Positions 18,431 to 26,823 of a stretch of 64,000 nucleotides of DNA are shown one piece after another (within the stretch, counting starts at the first letter, position 1; each line of letters opens with the position of its first letter). This stretch comes from UBA57 sp963577725 (lineage in GTDB: Archaea; Thermoproteota; Nitrososphaeria; Nitrososphaerales; UBA57), in contig JAKZTE010000003.1 of the NCBI GenBank assembly GCA_047517285.1, positions 1-64,000 of the forward strand, written 5' to 3'. A program made the position numbers and the translations under genes. The notes under the pieces were generated by a model. It ran no database searches. It had not been told where the DNA came from and worked only from the letters and a program-made list of their open reading frames with translations.

Positions 18431-18957
18431 ATATTAATGGGTTAAATGAATTTTTTCTAATAACAGAAAAATTAAAATCGATAAAAAGAAGAGGTTGGAA
18501 GATAAAATCAACTGCAAAAGATACAGAATCAGTTGCGGATCATAGTTATGCAGCGACAACAATTGCAATGATTATTTCAGATTTAGAGGAAATGAATACG
18601 GAAAAGGTTATGAAAATGATGTTAATACATGATTTACCGGAAGCAATTATTGGAGATTTAGTGCCAGGAGAGAATCCAAACAAAGATACAGAAGAGGATG
18701 AAGCGATTAATGATATTTTAAGAAATCTTCCAGACAAAATTCAAAAGCAATATTTTGAGGTTTGGAATGAATTTAAAGAAAAAACAAGCAAAGAGTCGTT
18801 ATTAGTGCATGAAATAGACAAACTTGAATTAGTTTTTCAGTTATCGTTATACAAAGATGAAATGTCAAAAGAAGCATTTAATGAGTTTTTGAAATCTTCT
18901 GAGAAAATGATAAACGCAGATATAAATAAGAAGTTATTAAGAAAGATTTTAGAATAA
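18427..18957 (+). CDS. HD-domain hydrolase, 5'-deoxynucleotidase (YfbR/HDDC2) type
   Basis: The 176-residue protein carries the HD metal-binding pattern: H in SVADHSYAAT, the HD pair in MLIHDLPEAIIGDL, and a later Asp in LVHEIDKLELVFQLSLY. This arrangement and size match the YfbR/HDDC2 family of 5'-nucleotidases or deoxynucleotidases. The start is a TTG overlapping the fen stop codon; no better ATG precedes the first conserved helix (FFLITEKLKSIKRRGW). Coupling to FEN-1 would fit a nucleotide-clearance role beside DNA repair, but this is inference. Confidence 0.85.
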   Translation: MNINGLNEFFLITEKLKSIKRRGWKIKSTAKDTESVADHSYAATTIAMIISDLEEMNTEKVMKMMLIHDLPEAIIGDLVPGENPNKDTEEDEAINDILRNLPDKIQKQYFEVWNEFKEKTSKESLLVHEIDKLELVFQLSLYKDEMSKEAFNEFLKSSEKMINADINKKLLRKILE

Positions 18958-18967
18958 ATATACTGGA

Positions 18968-18983
18968 TATTCATATATGAATA
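18968..18983. promoter_or_regulatory. 16-bp perfect palindrome upstream of thrC-like operon
   Basis: TATTCATATATGAATA is a perfect palindrome in the 73-bp gap between the HD hydrolase and the thrC-like gene. It sits 48-63 bp before the ATG, just upstream of the TATA-like element, where an archaeal regulator could bind. Confidence 0.5.
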
Positions 18984-18997
18984 ATATCTTCAAGAAA

Positions 18998-19009
18998 ATA
19001 TTTATTTAT
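18998..19009 (+). promoter_or_regulatory. TATA-like promoter element of the thrC-cysO-E1 operon
   Basis: ATATTTATTTAT is centred about 27 bp before the ATG at 19031, the distance expected for a leaderless archaeal mRNA. Confidence 0.55.
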
Positions 19010-19030
19010 GAATGTATAAACTAGAACAAT

Positions 19031-20251
19031 ATGTCAATAAAATATTTACTGTGTAGAAATTGTTCGACGGAATTTAAGGCAGATTTAAAATATGTGTGCG
19101 ATGAATGTTTTAATCCATTAGACGTAATATATGATTTCGATAAAATTAGATTAACAAAAGACATTATAAAAAATAGGGAGAAAAGTCTTTGGAGATATTT
19201 TGAATTATTGCCATTAAGAAATAAGAACAACATAGTAGATATCGGAGCAGGGTATACGCCGCTTCACAAAGCAGATAAATTAGCAAAGAAATTAGGATTA
19301 AATAATTTATATATTAAAAATGATACAGTCAATCCTTCATTTTCTTTTAAAGATAGACCGGCAGGAGTAGCAGTATCAAAATCAATAGAATTAGGTTTAG
19401 AGGCAGTAGGTTCGCCATCAACAGGAAACTTAGCTTCGGCTACTGCAGCTCATGCTGCAAGAGCGGGAATACCATGTTATATTTTTATTCCGCATGACAT
19501 AGAACAGGCAAAGATATTACAAGTACAGGCATATGGGGCCAACATAATACCAGTAAATGGAACATATGATGATGCAAATAGATTGGCATCGTATGCAGGA
19601 GACAAGTATAACATTGGAATAGTCAATATAAATCTAAGAACTTACTACGTGGAAGGTTCCAAGACTCTTGCATTTGAAGTATGTGAACAATTAGGATGGA
19701 ATGCCCCTGATCATGTAATAGTTCCAACAGGAAGTGGTGCAATGTTATGTGCAATAGATAGAGGATTGAAGGAATTTGAGAAGATTGGTTTAATAACAAA
19801 TAATAATACAAAAATTACTAGTGCGCAGCCAGAAGGGTGTTCGCCGATAGTAGATGCAATAAAGAATAAAACGAATGTGATACAGCCAGTAAAGAAACCA
19901 AATACATTAGCAAAGAGCCTAGCAATTGGCGAGCCTGGAGATGGAATATTTGCAGTAAAAACAGTGAATAATTCAGGAGGATATGGAGAAAATGCCAATG
20001 ACGAAGAGATAAGAGAGTCAATAAGACTCTTAGCCAGTACGGAAGGGATATTTGCAGAACCTGGAGGCGCAATTTCAATTGCAATATTACTGAAATTAGT
20101 ACGTGATGGAAAAATTGATGCAAATGAGAAAGTTGTATGCTATGTAACAGGAAATGGTCTAAAAGCGCCAGAAGCTGCATTTATTCAACAACCAGAATTG
20201 AAAGTAGTTGAACCCAAGAGAGAAGTATTAGAAGATATAATAGGTCGATAA
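19031..20251 (+). CDS. thrC: Threonine synthase-like PLP enzyme
   Basis: The 406-residue fold-type II PLP enzyme has an N-terminal zinc ribbon (CRNC ... CDEC, residues 8-27), the PLP-lysine motif NPSFSFKDRPAGVAVSK, the SPSTGNLASATAAHAARAG phosphate-binding segment and PTGSGAMLCAI. This matches archaeal ThrC, which converts O-phosphohomoserine to threonine. It is the first gene of an operon with a CysO-like sulfur carrier three bases downstream and an E1-like enzyme after that, an arrangement recalling mycobacterial cysM-cysO. A sulfur-transfer side role or altered nucleophile is therefore possible, although plain threonine synthesis remains the default. Confidence 0.88.
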   Translation: MSIKYLLCRNCSTEFKADLKYVCDECFNPLDVIYDFDKIRLTKDIIKNREKSLWRYFELLPLRNKNNIVDIGAGYTPLHKADKLAKKLGLNNLYIKNDTVNPSFSFKDRPAGVAVSKSIELGLEAVGSPSTGNLASATAAHAARAGIPCYIFIPHDIEQAKILQVQAYGANIIPVNGTYDDANRLASYAGDKYNIGIVNINLRTYYVEGSKTLAFEVCEQLGWNAPDHVIVPTGSGAMLCAIDRGLKEFEKIGLITNNNTKITSAQPEGCSPIVDAIKNKTNVIQPVKKPNTLAKSLAIGEPGDGIFAVKTVNNSGGYGENANDEEIRESIRLLASTEGIFAEPGGAISIAILLKLVRDGKIDANEKVVCYVTGNGLKAPEAAFIQQPELKVVEPKREVLEDIIGR

Positions 20252-20253
20252 AA

Positions 20254-20535
20254 ATGACAAAAGTAAAAGTTTTAATTCCTGCAGTAATGTCGTCGTCTAC
20301 AAATGGTGAAAGAGAACTAGAAATAGAAGGTAATACAGTAATCGAAGTGATTGATGCATTAGCAGAAAAATACGGAGAAGGGTTCAAAAATAAAGTAATA
20401 GACAATAATGGAAAATTAAAACCAATAATTAATGTATATGTCAATGATGAAAATATCAAATTCCTTGAAGATCTTCGAACAGCACTAAAAGACAAGGATG
20501 AAATTTTATTATTACCGGCAGTAAGTGGTGGATAG
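20254..20535 (+). CDS. CysO/MoaD/ThiS-like ubiquitin-fold sulfur carrier
   Basis: The 93-residue beta-grasp protein ends in the activatable di-glycine (LLLPAVSGG). Size and internal segments (KVLIP at the start, INVYVNDENIKF, then the PAVSGG end) are closer to mycobacterial CysO, as I recall its sequence, than to short MoaD. Such carriers are adenylated on the terminal Gly by an E1-like enzyme and converted to a thiocarboxylate that donates sulfur. It sits between the thrC-like gene and the ThiF-family gene with gaps of 2-3 bp, so all three are surely co-expressed. Archaeal SAMP-type protein conjugation is an alternative role. Confidence 0.88.
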   Translation: MTKVKVLIPAVMSSSTNGERELEIEGNTVIEVIDALAEKYGEGFKNKVIDNNGKLKPIINVYVNDENIKFLEDLRTALKDKDEILLLPAVSGG

Positions 20536-20538
20536 ATC

Positions 20539-21642
20539 ATGGAATTATCAGATACAGAAATTGAAAGGTATTCAAGACAGATTGTAATGGATGAAATTGG
20601 TTTTGAAGGGCAGCAAAAATTAAAGAATGCAAGAGTAACAGTAATTGGAGTTGGAGGTTTAGGATCACCAATAACTCAACAACTAGTAGCTATGGGGATT
20701 GGAAAAATAAGAATAGTAGATAGAGATGTTGTAGAAGTATCAAATTTACACAGGCAAGTACTATATGGAGATGAAGATGTCGGGTTATCAAAAGCTGAAG
20801 CAGCTTACGAGAGGTTAAAAAGAATAAATCCTCTGGTGGACATTGAACCTTTAACATTATCAATTAATGACGACACTGTAGATAAAGTAATCACAGGATC
20901 AGATGTAGTGATTGACGGTTTAGATTCAGTATCTGCAAGATATTCAGTAAACAGAGCATGTGTGAGGTTGAATATACCATATATTTTTGGATCTGCAATA
21001 GTAACTACGGGTTCTTCTACTTCAATAATTCCTGGAAAAACACCATGTTTAGAGTGTTTCCAGCCATCACTAAAAGATGAAGAAATGCCAAAGTGTGGCA
21101 CTGAAGGAGTTCATCCTTCAATATTAACTACAATATCAAGTGTTCAAGTATCTGAGGCTGTAAAAATAATAACTGGGCAAGAACCAAATTTAGCAAATAA
21201 ATTATTCCTAGCCGATATAAAAAATTTAGATTATGATAAAGTTAGAATAGTAAAACAGTCCAAATGTAATGTCTGTGGAGTAAATGCAGATTTATCGACA
21301 AAGAAATCAAGAAGAAAATTAATAGAAGACATATGCGGTAGAGAAGGCAAATCAGTTCACATCATAAGTCCAAAAGATAATCTAGAGATTGATTTAGATA
21401 AGCTAAACAAGATTATCGTAAATAAGAAATTAAATATAATTAGAAGAGGCCAACTAGGTATAACAATACAATATAATGAACAAATAACAATCAGTATTGT
21501 TGATAGTGGTGTATCAATAATAGTAGGTGCGTTAGAAGAAAAACGAGCATTAGAAATATTCAATGAAATAATAATCAATGGATTAAATATAAACCCTGAA
21601 AAGATTGATAGTGAATTTAAAAGATTAGTGCAGATTAACTAA
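20539..21642 (+). CDS. ThiF/MoeB/MoeZ-family E1-like adenylyltransferase
   Basis: The 367-residue protein starts with the family hallmark RYSRQIVMDEIGFEGQQKL, the nucleotide loop GVGGLGSPITQQLVAMG, the IVDRDVVEVSNLHRQ segment, and two CxxC pairs (CLEC, CNVC) for structural zinc. A Cys in MPKCGTEGVHPSIL may be the sulfur-handling residue. The C-terminal about 110 residues are not a rhodanese domain as in MoeZ but an alpha/beta segment I do not recognise. It should adenylate the GG end of the adjacent carrier. The gene ends one base before the convergent GNAT gene. Confidence 0.9.
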   Translation: MELSDTEIERYSRQIVMDEIGFEGQQKLKNARVTVIGVGGLGSPITQQLVAMGIGKIRIVDRDVVEVSNLHRQVLYGDEDVGLSKAEAAYERLKRINPLVDIEPLTLSINDDTVDKVITGSDVVIDGLDSVSARYSVNRACVRLNIPYIFGSAIVTTGSSTSIIPGKTPCLECFQPSLKDEEMPKCGTEGVHPSILTTISSVQVSEAVKIITGQEPNLANKLFLADIKNLDYDKVRIVKQSKCNVCGVNADLSTKKSRRKLIEDICGREGKSVHIISPKDNLEIDLDKLNKIIVNKKLNIIRRGQLGITIQYNEQITISIVDSGVSIIVGALEEKRALEIFNEIIINGLNINPEKIDSEFKRLVQIN

Positions 21643-22104
21643 TCATAAATTTTTTATCATTCTCACGTGTTTAATTCCACATTCAATAAATTCAGGACCA
21701 GAAACAGACCAACCAAATTTTGAATACCAATCGATAAGATAGGATTGTGCATCCATCTCTATTGGCTTCGAGTCGATAATAGAATCAAGATAATCAAGAA
21801 GGTGAGTTCCAAACCCATGTTTTTGAAAATCAGGGTCTACGGCAAACCTTCCTAATTTGAGAGGGGATTGGTGATCGAATAAGCGTGCAGTAGCAACAAT
21901 TTGAGTGTCTTGGAGTTTACCAACTATATGCGTACAAAATACATCTTTACCGTCGATTTCAACACAGTTTCCATCGGAAATATCGATTAATCGTTGTTGA
22001 TGGTTGAAGACGAGACTCCTGATTTTCAAAATACTATAAAGATCAACTAGAGATAAATCGTCGAACCGATAATGAGAAAAGCTAACAGATGACTGATTAT
22101 TCAC
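21643..22104 (-). CDS. GNAT acetyltransferase, ElaA-like
   Basis: The 153-residue protein has an ElaA-type N-terminus (LSLVDLYSILKIRSLVFNHQQR...EIDGKD) and the GNAT acetyl-CoA binding motif in RFAVDPDFQKHGFGTHLLDYLDS (Q/R-x-x-G-x-G/A-like: QKHGFG), plus a typical beta5-alpha4 end (DAQSYLIDWYSKFGWSVSGPEFIECGIKH). It should transfer an acetyl group to an unknown substrate amine. It lies 23 bp downstream of EF-2 on the same strand and may be co-transcribed with it. Confidence 0.85.
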   Translation of the reverse strand: MNNQSSVSFSHYRFDDLSLVDLYSILKIRSLVFNHQQRLIDISDGNCVEIDGKDVFCTHIVGKLQDTQIVATARLFDHQSPLKLGRFAVDPDFQKHGFGTHLLDYLDSIIDSKPIEMDAQSYLIDWYSKFGWSVSGPEFIECGIKHVRMIKNL

Positions 22105-22127
22105 GAATAATGTGAAGCAAGGAACGA

Positions 22128-24320
22128 TTAATCTCTATCGATGAAATCCGATGCAGGAGGTGGAGAAGGAGATAAACCACGTCGTTTTCTAATATCGGCA
22201 ATTACAGTTTCAAGCATAGAATTTGGAACCTGTGCCCATTCTTTAAAGTGTGTAGACCAGATGGCTTTACCGGCAGTAGCGCCCCTCATTGATTCGGACA
22301 AGTCAAATGTTTCAGAAGCAGGAATTTCGCCATGTATTACTGATAAATGAGCCTTTTGAGTGATTTCGCCTACTTTGCCACGTTTAGATGATATTACGCC
22401 GGCTATTTCTCCAATTAAATCGGCGGGAGCTTTTACTTCAATACCTTGAATAGGTTCAAGAAGAGTAGGAGTGGCAGACAGCAAAGCGCCAAGTAAAGCA
22501 CGACGAGTTGCAGGCATTAGTTGTGCATAACTACGATGTGCGACGTCTTCGTGAGGCACATAATGATGGAATGTAGCTTTGAAGCCACGAACGTTCTCAT
22601 AAGCAATTGGTCCGTTATTTATTACGTCAAAAAATCCTGCAAGTATAGAATCCATTGACTCTTGTACATATTGTACACCCTTAGTAGCATCGACGAACAT
22701 GTTTCCGCCAGGTTCAATTGTAACAACACGTTTAGCTTCATCTCTGTCCCAACCTTCATTTCTTAATATTTCGGCAAGTTCTTTCTTATCAGTATTATCA
22801 GAGATTTTTCCTGAACGAATTAATTCAATTACGGTATCAGATAAAGGCTCAACCCTAAAGAATAATTTGTTATGCCGATTGGGAGATTTTGCCATGATTG
22901 GTCCAGCTTTACCAGAAATAGTTTCTCGATAATTAATAAGCGGAGGAGAAGTAATAATTTCAATATCTTGTTCTTTCAATAGATTTGTAGCAACCTCAAG
23001 ATGCAATACTCCCATTCCAGCAACCAACATTTCGCCACTTTCTTCATTAATTGTTACTACAAGACTTGGATCTTCAATATTGAGTCTACGTAATGCTTCG
23101 ACTAATTTAGGTAGTTCTTTAGGATGTTTTGATTCGATGGCGATTGTTACAACAGGCTCAGATACATATGAAATAGATTCAAATTCGGTAAATCCTTTTT
23201 GAGAGCTCAGGGTTTCGCCAGCTCGTGCATGTTCAAGGCCTAACAATGCAGGGATATTACCAGAACTAAATTTACCGACAAGTTCACGTTGATTTCCCAT
23301 AAACATATTGACAGATTGGATTCTACCGGTTCTTTTTGCACCCAATAGGTGTACTGTATCTCCATCTTTCAAAGTTCCAGAGAATAATCTTCCAGTAGCT
23401 ATACTACCTGCATGCGGATCAATGTTGATATTTACAATCATCATGACAGCAGGCCCATTTTCATCACAATTCAAAAGTGCTTTTCCTATTTCGCTATCCA
23501 AATCGCCCTTCCATATCTTAGGGATTCTATATTTTTGAGCTACGTGAGGAGGAGGATGATGTTGAATGACCATGCCAAGAATTGCTTCGTGTAATGGAGA
23601 GTTCTCTACAAGTTCGTCTACTTTATCATTATTATAGGCGTCAAAGATAGTCTTGAAATTTACACCTGACTTCTTTGAAGTAGCAGCGCTGAAAGCCCAC
23701 TTATCTTTTGCAGATCCAAAGGCAATACTATTATCCTGAATACTAACTTTCCATTTGTCTTTTAATTCAGGTTCGGCATATAAATCAATCAATGCGTTAA
23801 ATTCACGTATTACTCCCATAAGATGTTCTTGCATTTTTTCAGGGGTTAATCTTAGTTCTTTTACAAGTCTATCGATTTTATTAATATAAAGAACAGGACG
23901 TACAAGTTCTTCCAAGGCTTGTCTTGTTACTGTTTCGGTCTGAGTCATAACTCCTTCTACAGCGTCAGAAACAACGACAGCGCCGTCAATTGCACGTAGA
24001 CTTCTTGAAACACGCGTATTAAAATCTACATGGCCAGGAGTATCTATCATGTTAAAAACAAATGGAACATTTTCATGTTCGTGATAAAGAGTAATATTTG
24101 TTGAATTAATAGTAATACCTCGTTTCTGTTCCATATCCATAGTGTCTAATGCAAGAGCTTCTCCTGCAACGCTAGGACTAATAATACCACAGCCAGAAAG
24201 TAAGCTATCACTCATAGTAGTTTTGCCATGATCAACATGAGCAATAACACTGAAATTTCTAATTCGATCTTTATTGCTTATGACTTTCATAATGTCATTT
24301 GTAGATTTGTATTTTGGCAT
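22128..24320 (-). CDS. fusA: Translation elongation factor 2
   Basis: The 730-residue translocase GTPase has G1 AHVDHGKTT (27-35), G3 DTPGH (93-97) and G4 NKID (147-150), then domains II-V. The domain IV tip reads HEDVAHRSYAQLMPATRR, with His595 aligned to the diphthamide-bearing His of archaeal and eukaryotic EF-2. The residues after it are SYAQ instead of the GGGQ- or GPAQ-like sequence common in other EF-2s. Length matches archaeal EF-2. It is followed by the GNAT gene and preceded by a 36-bp gap from the lysK operon end. Confidence 0.98.
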   Translation of the reverse strand: MPKYKSTNDIMKVISNKDRIRNFSVIAHVDHGKTTMSDSLLSGCGIISPSVAGEALALDTMDMEQKRGITINSTNITLYHEHENVPFVFNMIDTPGHVDFNTRVSRSLRAIDGAVVVSDAVEGVMTQTETVTRQALEELVRPVLYINKIDRLVKELRLTPEKMQEHLMGVIREFNALIDLYAEPELKDKWKVSIQDNSIAFGSAKDKWAFSAATSKKSGVNFKTIFDAYNNDKVDELVENSPLHEAILGMVIQHHPPPHVAQKYRIPKIWKGDLDSEIGKALLNCDENGPAVMMIVNINIDPHAGSIATGRLFSGTLKDGDTVHLLGAKRTGRIQSVNMFMGNQRELVGKFSSGNIPALLGLEHARAGETLSSQKGFTEFESISYVSEPVVTIAIESKHPKELPKLVEALRRLNIEDPSLVVTINEESGEMLVAGMGVLHLEVATNLLKEQDIEIITSPPLINYRETISGKAGPIMAKSPNRHNKLFFRVEPLSDTVIELIRSGKISDNTDKKELAEILRNEGWDRDEAKRVVTIEPGGNMFVDATKGVQYVQESMDSILAGFFDVINNGPIAYENVRGFKATFHHYVPHEDVAHRSYAQLMPATRRALLGALLSATPTLLEPIQGIEVKAPADLIGEIAGVISSKRGKVGEITQKAHLSVIHGEIPASETFDLSESMRGATAGKAIWSTHFKEWAQVPNSMLETVIADIRKRRGLSPSPPPASDFIDRD

Positions 24321-24356
24321 TCGCTACACTGAGTAGTTAATGGAAAATGTACATTA

Positions 24357-25637
24357 TTAAATTCTTTGGATAAGATTGAAAACGTTTTCAATTGAATTTT
24401 TATATATATCAATTGACGTAAGGAACTCATCAATCATAATATGTTCATTAGAAGTATGAGATAGATGAGGGTTTCCGGGTCCATAAGTGAGTACGGGTAT
24501 ATTCATCTTATTTCCAAGAAGATTCATATCACCCGTGCCAGTTTTATGTACAAATTGAGGCTTAGAATTGAGTTTTTTGATTATAGCTCTGCTTACAGAG
24601 CGGCTAACAACTGAGGATTTAGAACATTCAAAAGCAGGAGTAGAGTCAATAATTTCATAAGCAAAGGTAGATTTCGCATTACCTTCAATAGAATATTTTT
24701 TATTAAAATTAGATATTATGTCAGAGATTTTGTTAATAATTTGATCAGGATTATAATTAAAAGGATAACGGATATCACACATAAAGTTACAACTACCAGG
24801 CATTACATTATCAGCAGTTCCACCATTAATTTGGGTTAAACACGAAGTAATCTGTTTATAATGAGTATCATCATTAGTTTGAAGTTTAGATTTAATATCG
24901 TTCCATAATATGAACAATAATTCAATTGCATTAGAAGACATCCAAGGTGCACTAGCATGTACTGCAGGGGTTTCACAAGTAAATTTAACAGAAAATCTAC
25001 CTTTGTATCCAACTGTAATTTTATCTATTCCGCTAGGTTCTCCAAATATAGCACAATCAGGTTGTTCTTTCAGTCCATCTTTAAGTAACTCTCTAATTCC
25101 TAAACCTGTGCCCTCCTCATCAGTAACTGCAGAAAAGATAATTCTTCCAGATTTTAATTTATCTTTGAACGAAGAAGCAGCTATAAGCATAGATATTAAA
25201 GAAGATTTAGCGTCAGATGCGCCTCTGCCATAAATTGCATGATCTTTGATTTCTACATTAATTAGACCTGGAACAGTATCCATATGTCCACATAATAAAA
25301 GAGTAGGAGAACCTTTGCCAATTTCACCATATACATTGTTAGCGGAATCACGACGTACATTAGTAAATCCAGAATGATTCAATGTGTCGAATAAGAAATT
25401 GGAGAATTGTTTTTCTTGGCCAGAAGGAGAGTAAATTTTTAGTGAGTTTTCCAATAGTGTAAGATGTTTATCACTCAGAGTAATAGTAAAATTTTTTATT
25501 GCGCCTGAAGAAACAAGTTTATCAATACGAGATCTTATGCTAGACTCAGACAGTTTTACTTGTTGTGCAATTTCAGTATTAGGAGTTCTAGAGTCTTTTG
25601 TAAGAATTTTTATTATAGCTTTATCGATATCATCCAT
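24357..25637 (-). CDS. lysK: Lrp/AsnC-type HTH fused to [LysW]-lysine/ornithine hydrolase (LysK)
   Basis: The 426-residue protein begins with a winged-helix/HTH of the Lrp/AsnC kind (MDDIDKAIIKILTKDSRTPNTEIAQQVKLSESSIRSRIDKLVSSG, 1-45), then an M20 amidohydrolase: GHMDTVPG (about 117), GRGASDAKSSL, TDEEGTGLG and FGEPSGIDK. LysK releases lysine or ornithine from the LysW carrier in the last step. Ordinary LysK is about 350 residues and lacks the HTH. The gene is the last of an eight-gene arg/lys operon, one base after lysJ. The HTH suggests that the enzyme may itself sense product and bind DNA. Confidence 0.9.
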   Translation of the reverse strand: MDDIDKAIIKILTKDSRTPNTEIAQQVKLSESSIRSRIDKLVSSGAIKNFTITLSDKHLTLLENSLKIYSPSGQEKQFSNFLFDTLNHSGFTNVRRDSANNVYGEIGKGSPTLLLCGHMDTVPGLINVEIKDHAIYGRGASDAKSSLISMLIAASSFKDKLKSGRIIFSAVTDEEGTGLGIRELLKDGLKEQPDCAIFGEPSGIDKITVGYKGRFSVKFTCETPAVHASAPWMSSNAIELLFILWNDIKSKLQTNDDTHYKQITSCLTQINGGTADNVMPGSCNFMCDIRYPFNYNPDQIINKISDIISNFNKKYSIEGNAKSTFAYEIIDSTPAFECSKSSVVSRSVSRAIIKKLNSKPQFVHKTGTGDMNLLGNKMNIPVLTYGPGNPHLSHTSNEHIMIDEFLTSIDIYKNSIENVFNLIQRI

Positions 25638-25638
25638 T

Positions 25639-26823
25639 TCATTTTACCTTTTTCTGAGAATTTTGAAATAATTTATCTAGAATTTGTAGGGATGAAGCAA
25701 CTTGGGATTCATTCAATGTTAATGAAGGTAAAAATCTCAATATAGCTCTGCCAGAATATAGCATAATCAGGCCGTTATTCAATCCGTCAAATAATATATC
25801 TTTGATTGGGAATTTTGACTCAATAGCAATCATCAATCCAAGTCCACGGACGTCACGAATAGAATCATATTTTGATTTAAGTTCTTCAAGGCCATTAAGA
25901 AATATTTGACCGGTTTTTTCTGCATTATCAATTATATTTTCTTGCAAGATATACTCAATAGATGCATTGATTGCAGAAGATGTCAAAGGATTACCCCCAA
26001 ATGTAGTAGTGTGTTCGCCAAGAGAGAAATTTGTCATGTCGCTTCTTGAAATCATTACTCCGACAGGCATTCCCCCGGCCAGTCCTTTTCCAATACATAA
26101 AATATCTGGTTTCAAACCATAGTGCTCATGAGCCCACATTTTACCAGTTCTTCCAAGACCTGTTTGAATCTCATCAACTACTAACAGTACATTATGTTTA
26201 TCGCATTGCTCTTGTAATTTATTAAAATACTCAACTGAAGCAAATTTTACGCCGTTTTCGCCCTGAATGACTTCTAAAAAGACAGCGGCAGTATTATCGT
26301 CAATTTTAGACAATGAATCAACATCTCCAAATGGGATGAAATTAATGTCGTCAAGAAGAGGTTGAAAAGATTTTTTATATTTAGGATTCCAGGTTAAAGA
26401 CAAAGAACCGATTGTTTTACCATGATATGAACCAGACATAGAAATAATTTTATTTTTTGAGTGTTTCTTACATAATTTTAATGCCGCTTCAACTGCTTCA
26501 GCACCACTATTACATAAATATATATTATCAAGATTCTTTGGTGTAATTTTATTTATGTTTAATACGGCATTTGCCCTTTCTGCATTATAAAATGAACCAT
26601 GACAACTAGTTAATTTATTTGCTTGATTAGTTATGGCTTGAACAATGTTTTCATTTGAATGACCCAATAATGAAACGCCATATCCTCCCATCAGGTCGAG
26701 ATATTTTTTACCTGAAGAGTCCCATACGTAACATCCACTTCCTTTATCAAGGATAATTTGAAATTTTTGATAAACAGGAGCCAGATATTTATCCTCTGAA
26801 TTAATTAATTCTTCATCATTCAT
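25639..26823 (-). CDS. lysJ: [LysW]-aminoadipate/glutamate semialdehyde aminotransferase
   Basis: The 394-residue class III aminotransferase has LDLMGGYGVSLLGHSN at the N-terminus, CNSGAEAVEAALKLC, the SGSYHGKTIGSLSLT segment, VVDEIQTGLGRTGKMWAHEHYG (PLP-binding Asp and Gln) and the PLP lysine in CIGKGLAGGMPVG. It transfers an amino group from glutamate to carrier-bound semialdehyde, serving lysine and arginine synthesis. Its 5' end overlaps lysZ by 8 bp and lysK follows after one base. Length is normal. Confidence 0.94.
   Translation of the reverse strand: MNDEELINSEDKYLAPVYQKFQIILDKGSGCYVWDSSGKKYLDLMGGYGVSLLGHSNENIVQAITNQANKLTSCHGSFYNAERANAVLNINKITPKNLDNIYLCNSGAEAVEAALKLCKKHSKNKIISMSGSYHGKTIGSLSLTWNPKYKKSFQPLLDDINFIPFGDVDSLSKIDDNTAAVFLEVIQGENGVKFASVEYFNKLQEQCDKHNVLLVVDEIQTGLGRTGKMWAHEHYGLKPDILCIGKGLAGGMPVGVMISRSDMTNFSLGEHTTTFGGNPLTSSAINASIEYILQENIIDNAEKTGQIFLNGLEELKSKYDSIRDVRGLGLMIAIESKFPIKDILFDGLNNGLIMLYSGRAILRFLPSLTLNESQVASSLQILDKLFQNSQKKVK

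Noticed and set aside
20254..21642. Plain molybdenum cofactor moaD-moeB pair
   Set aside because: The carrier is longer and more CysO-like, and no other moa/moe gene is nearby; kept only as an alternative.
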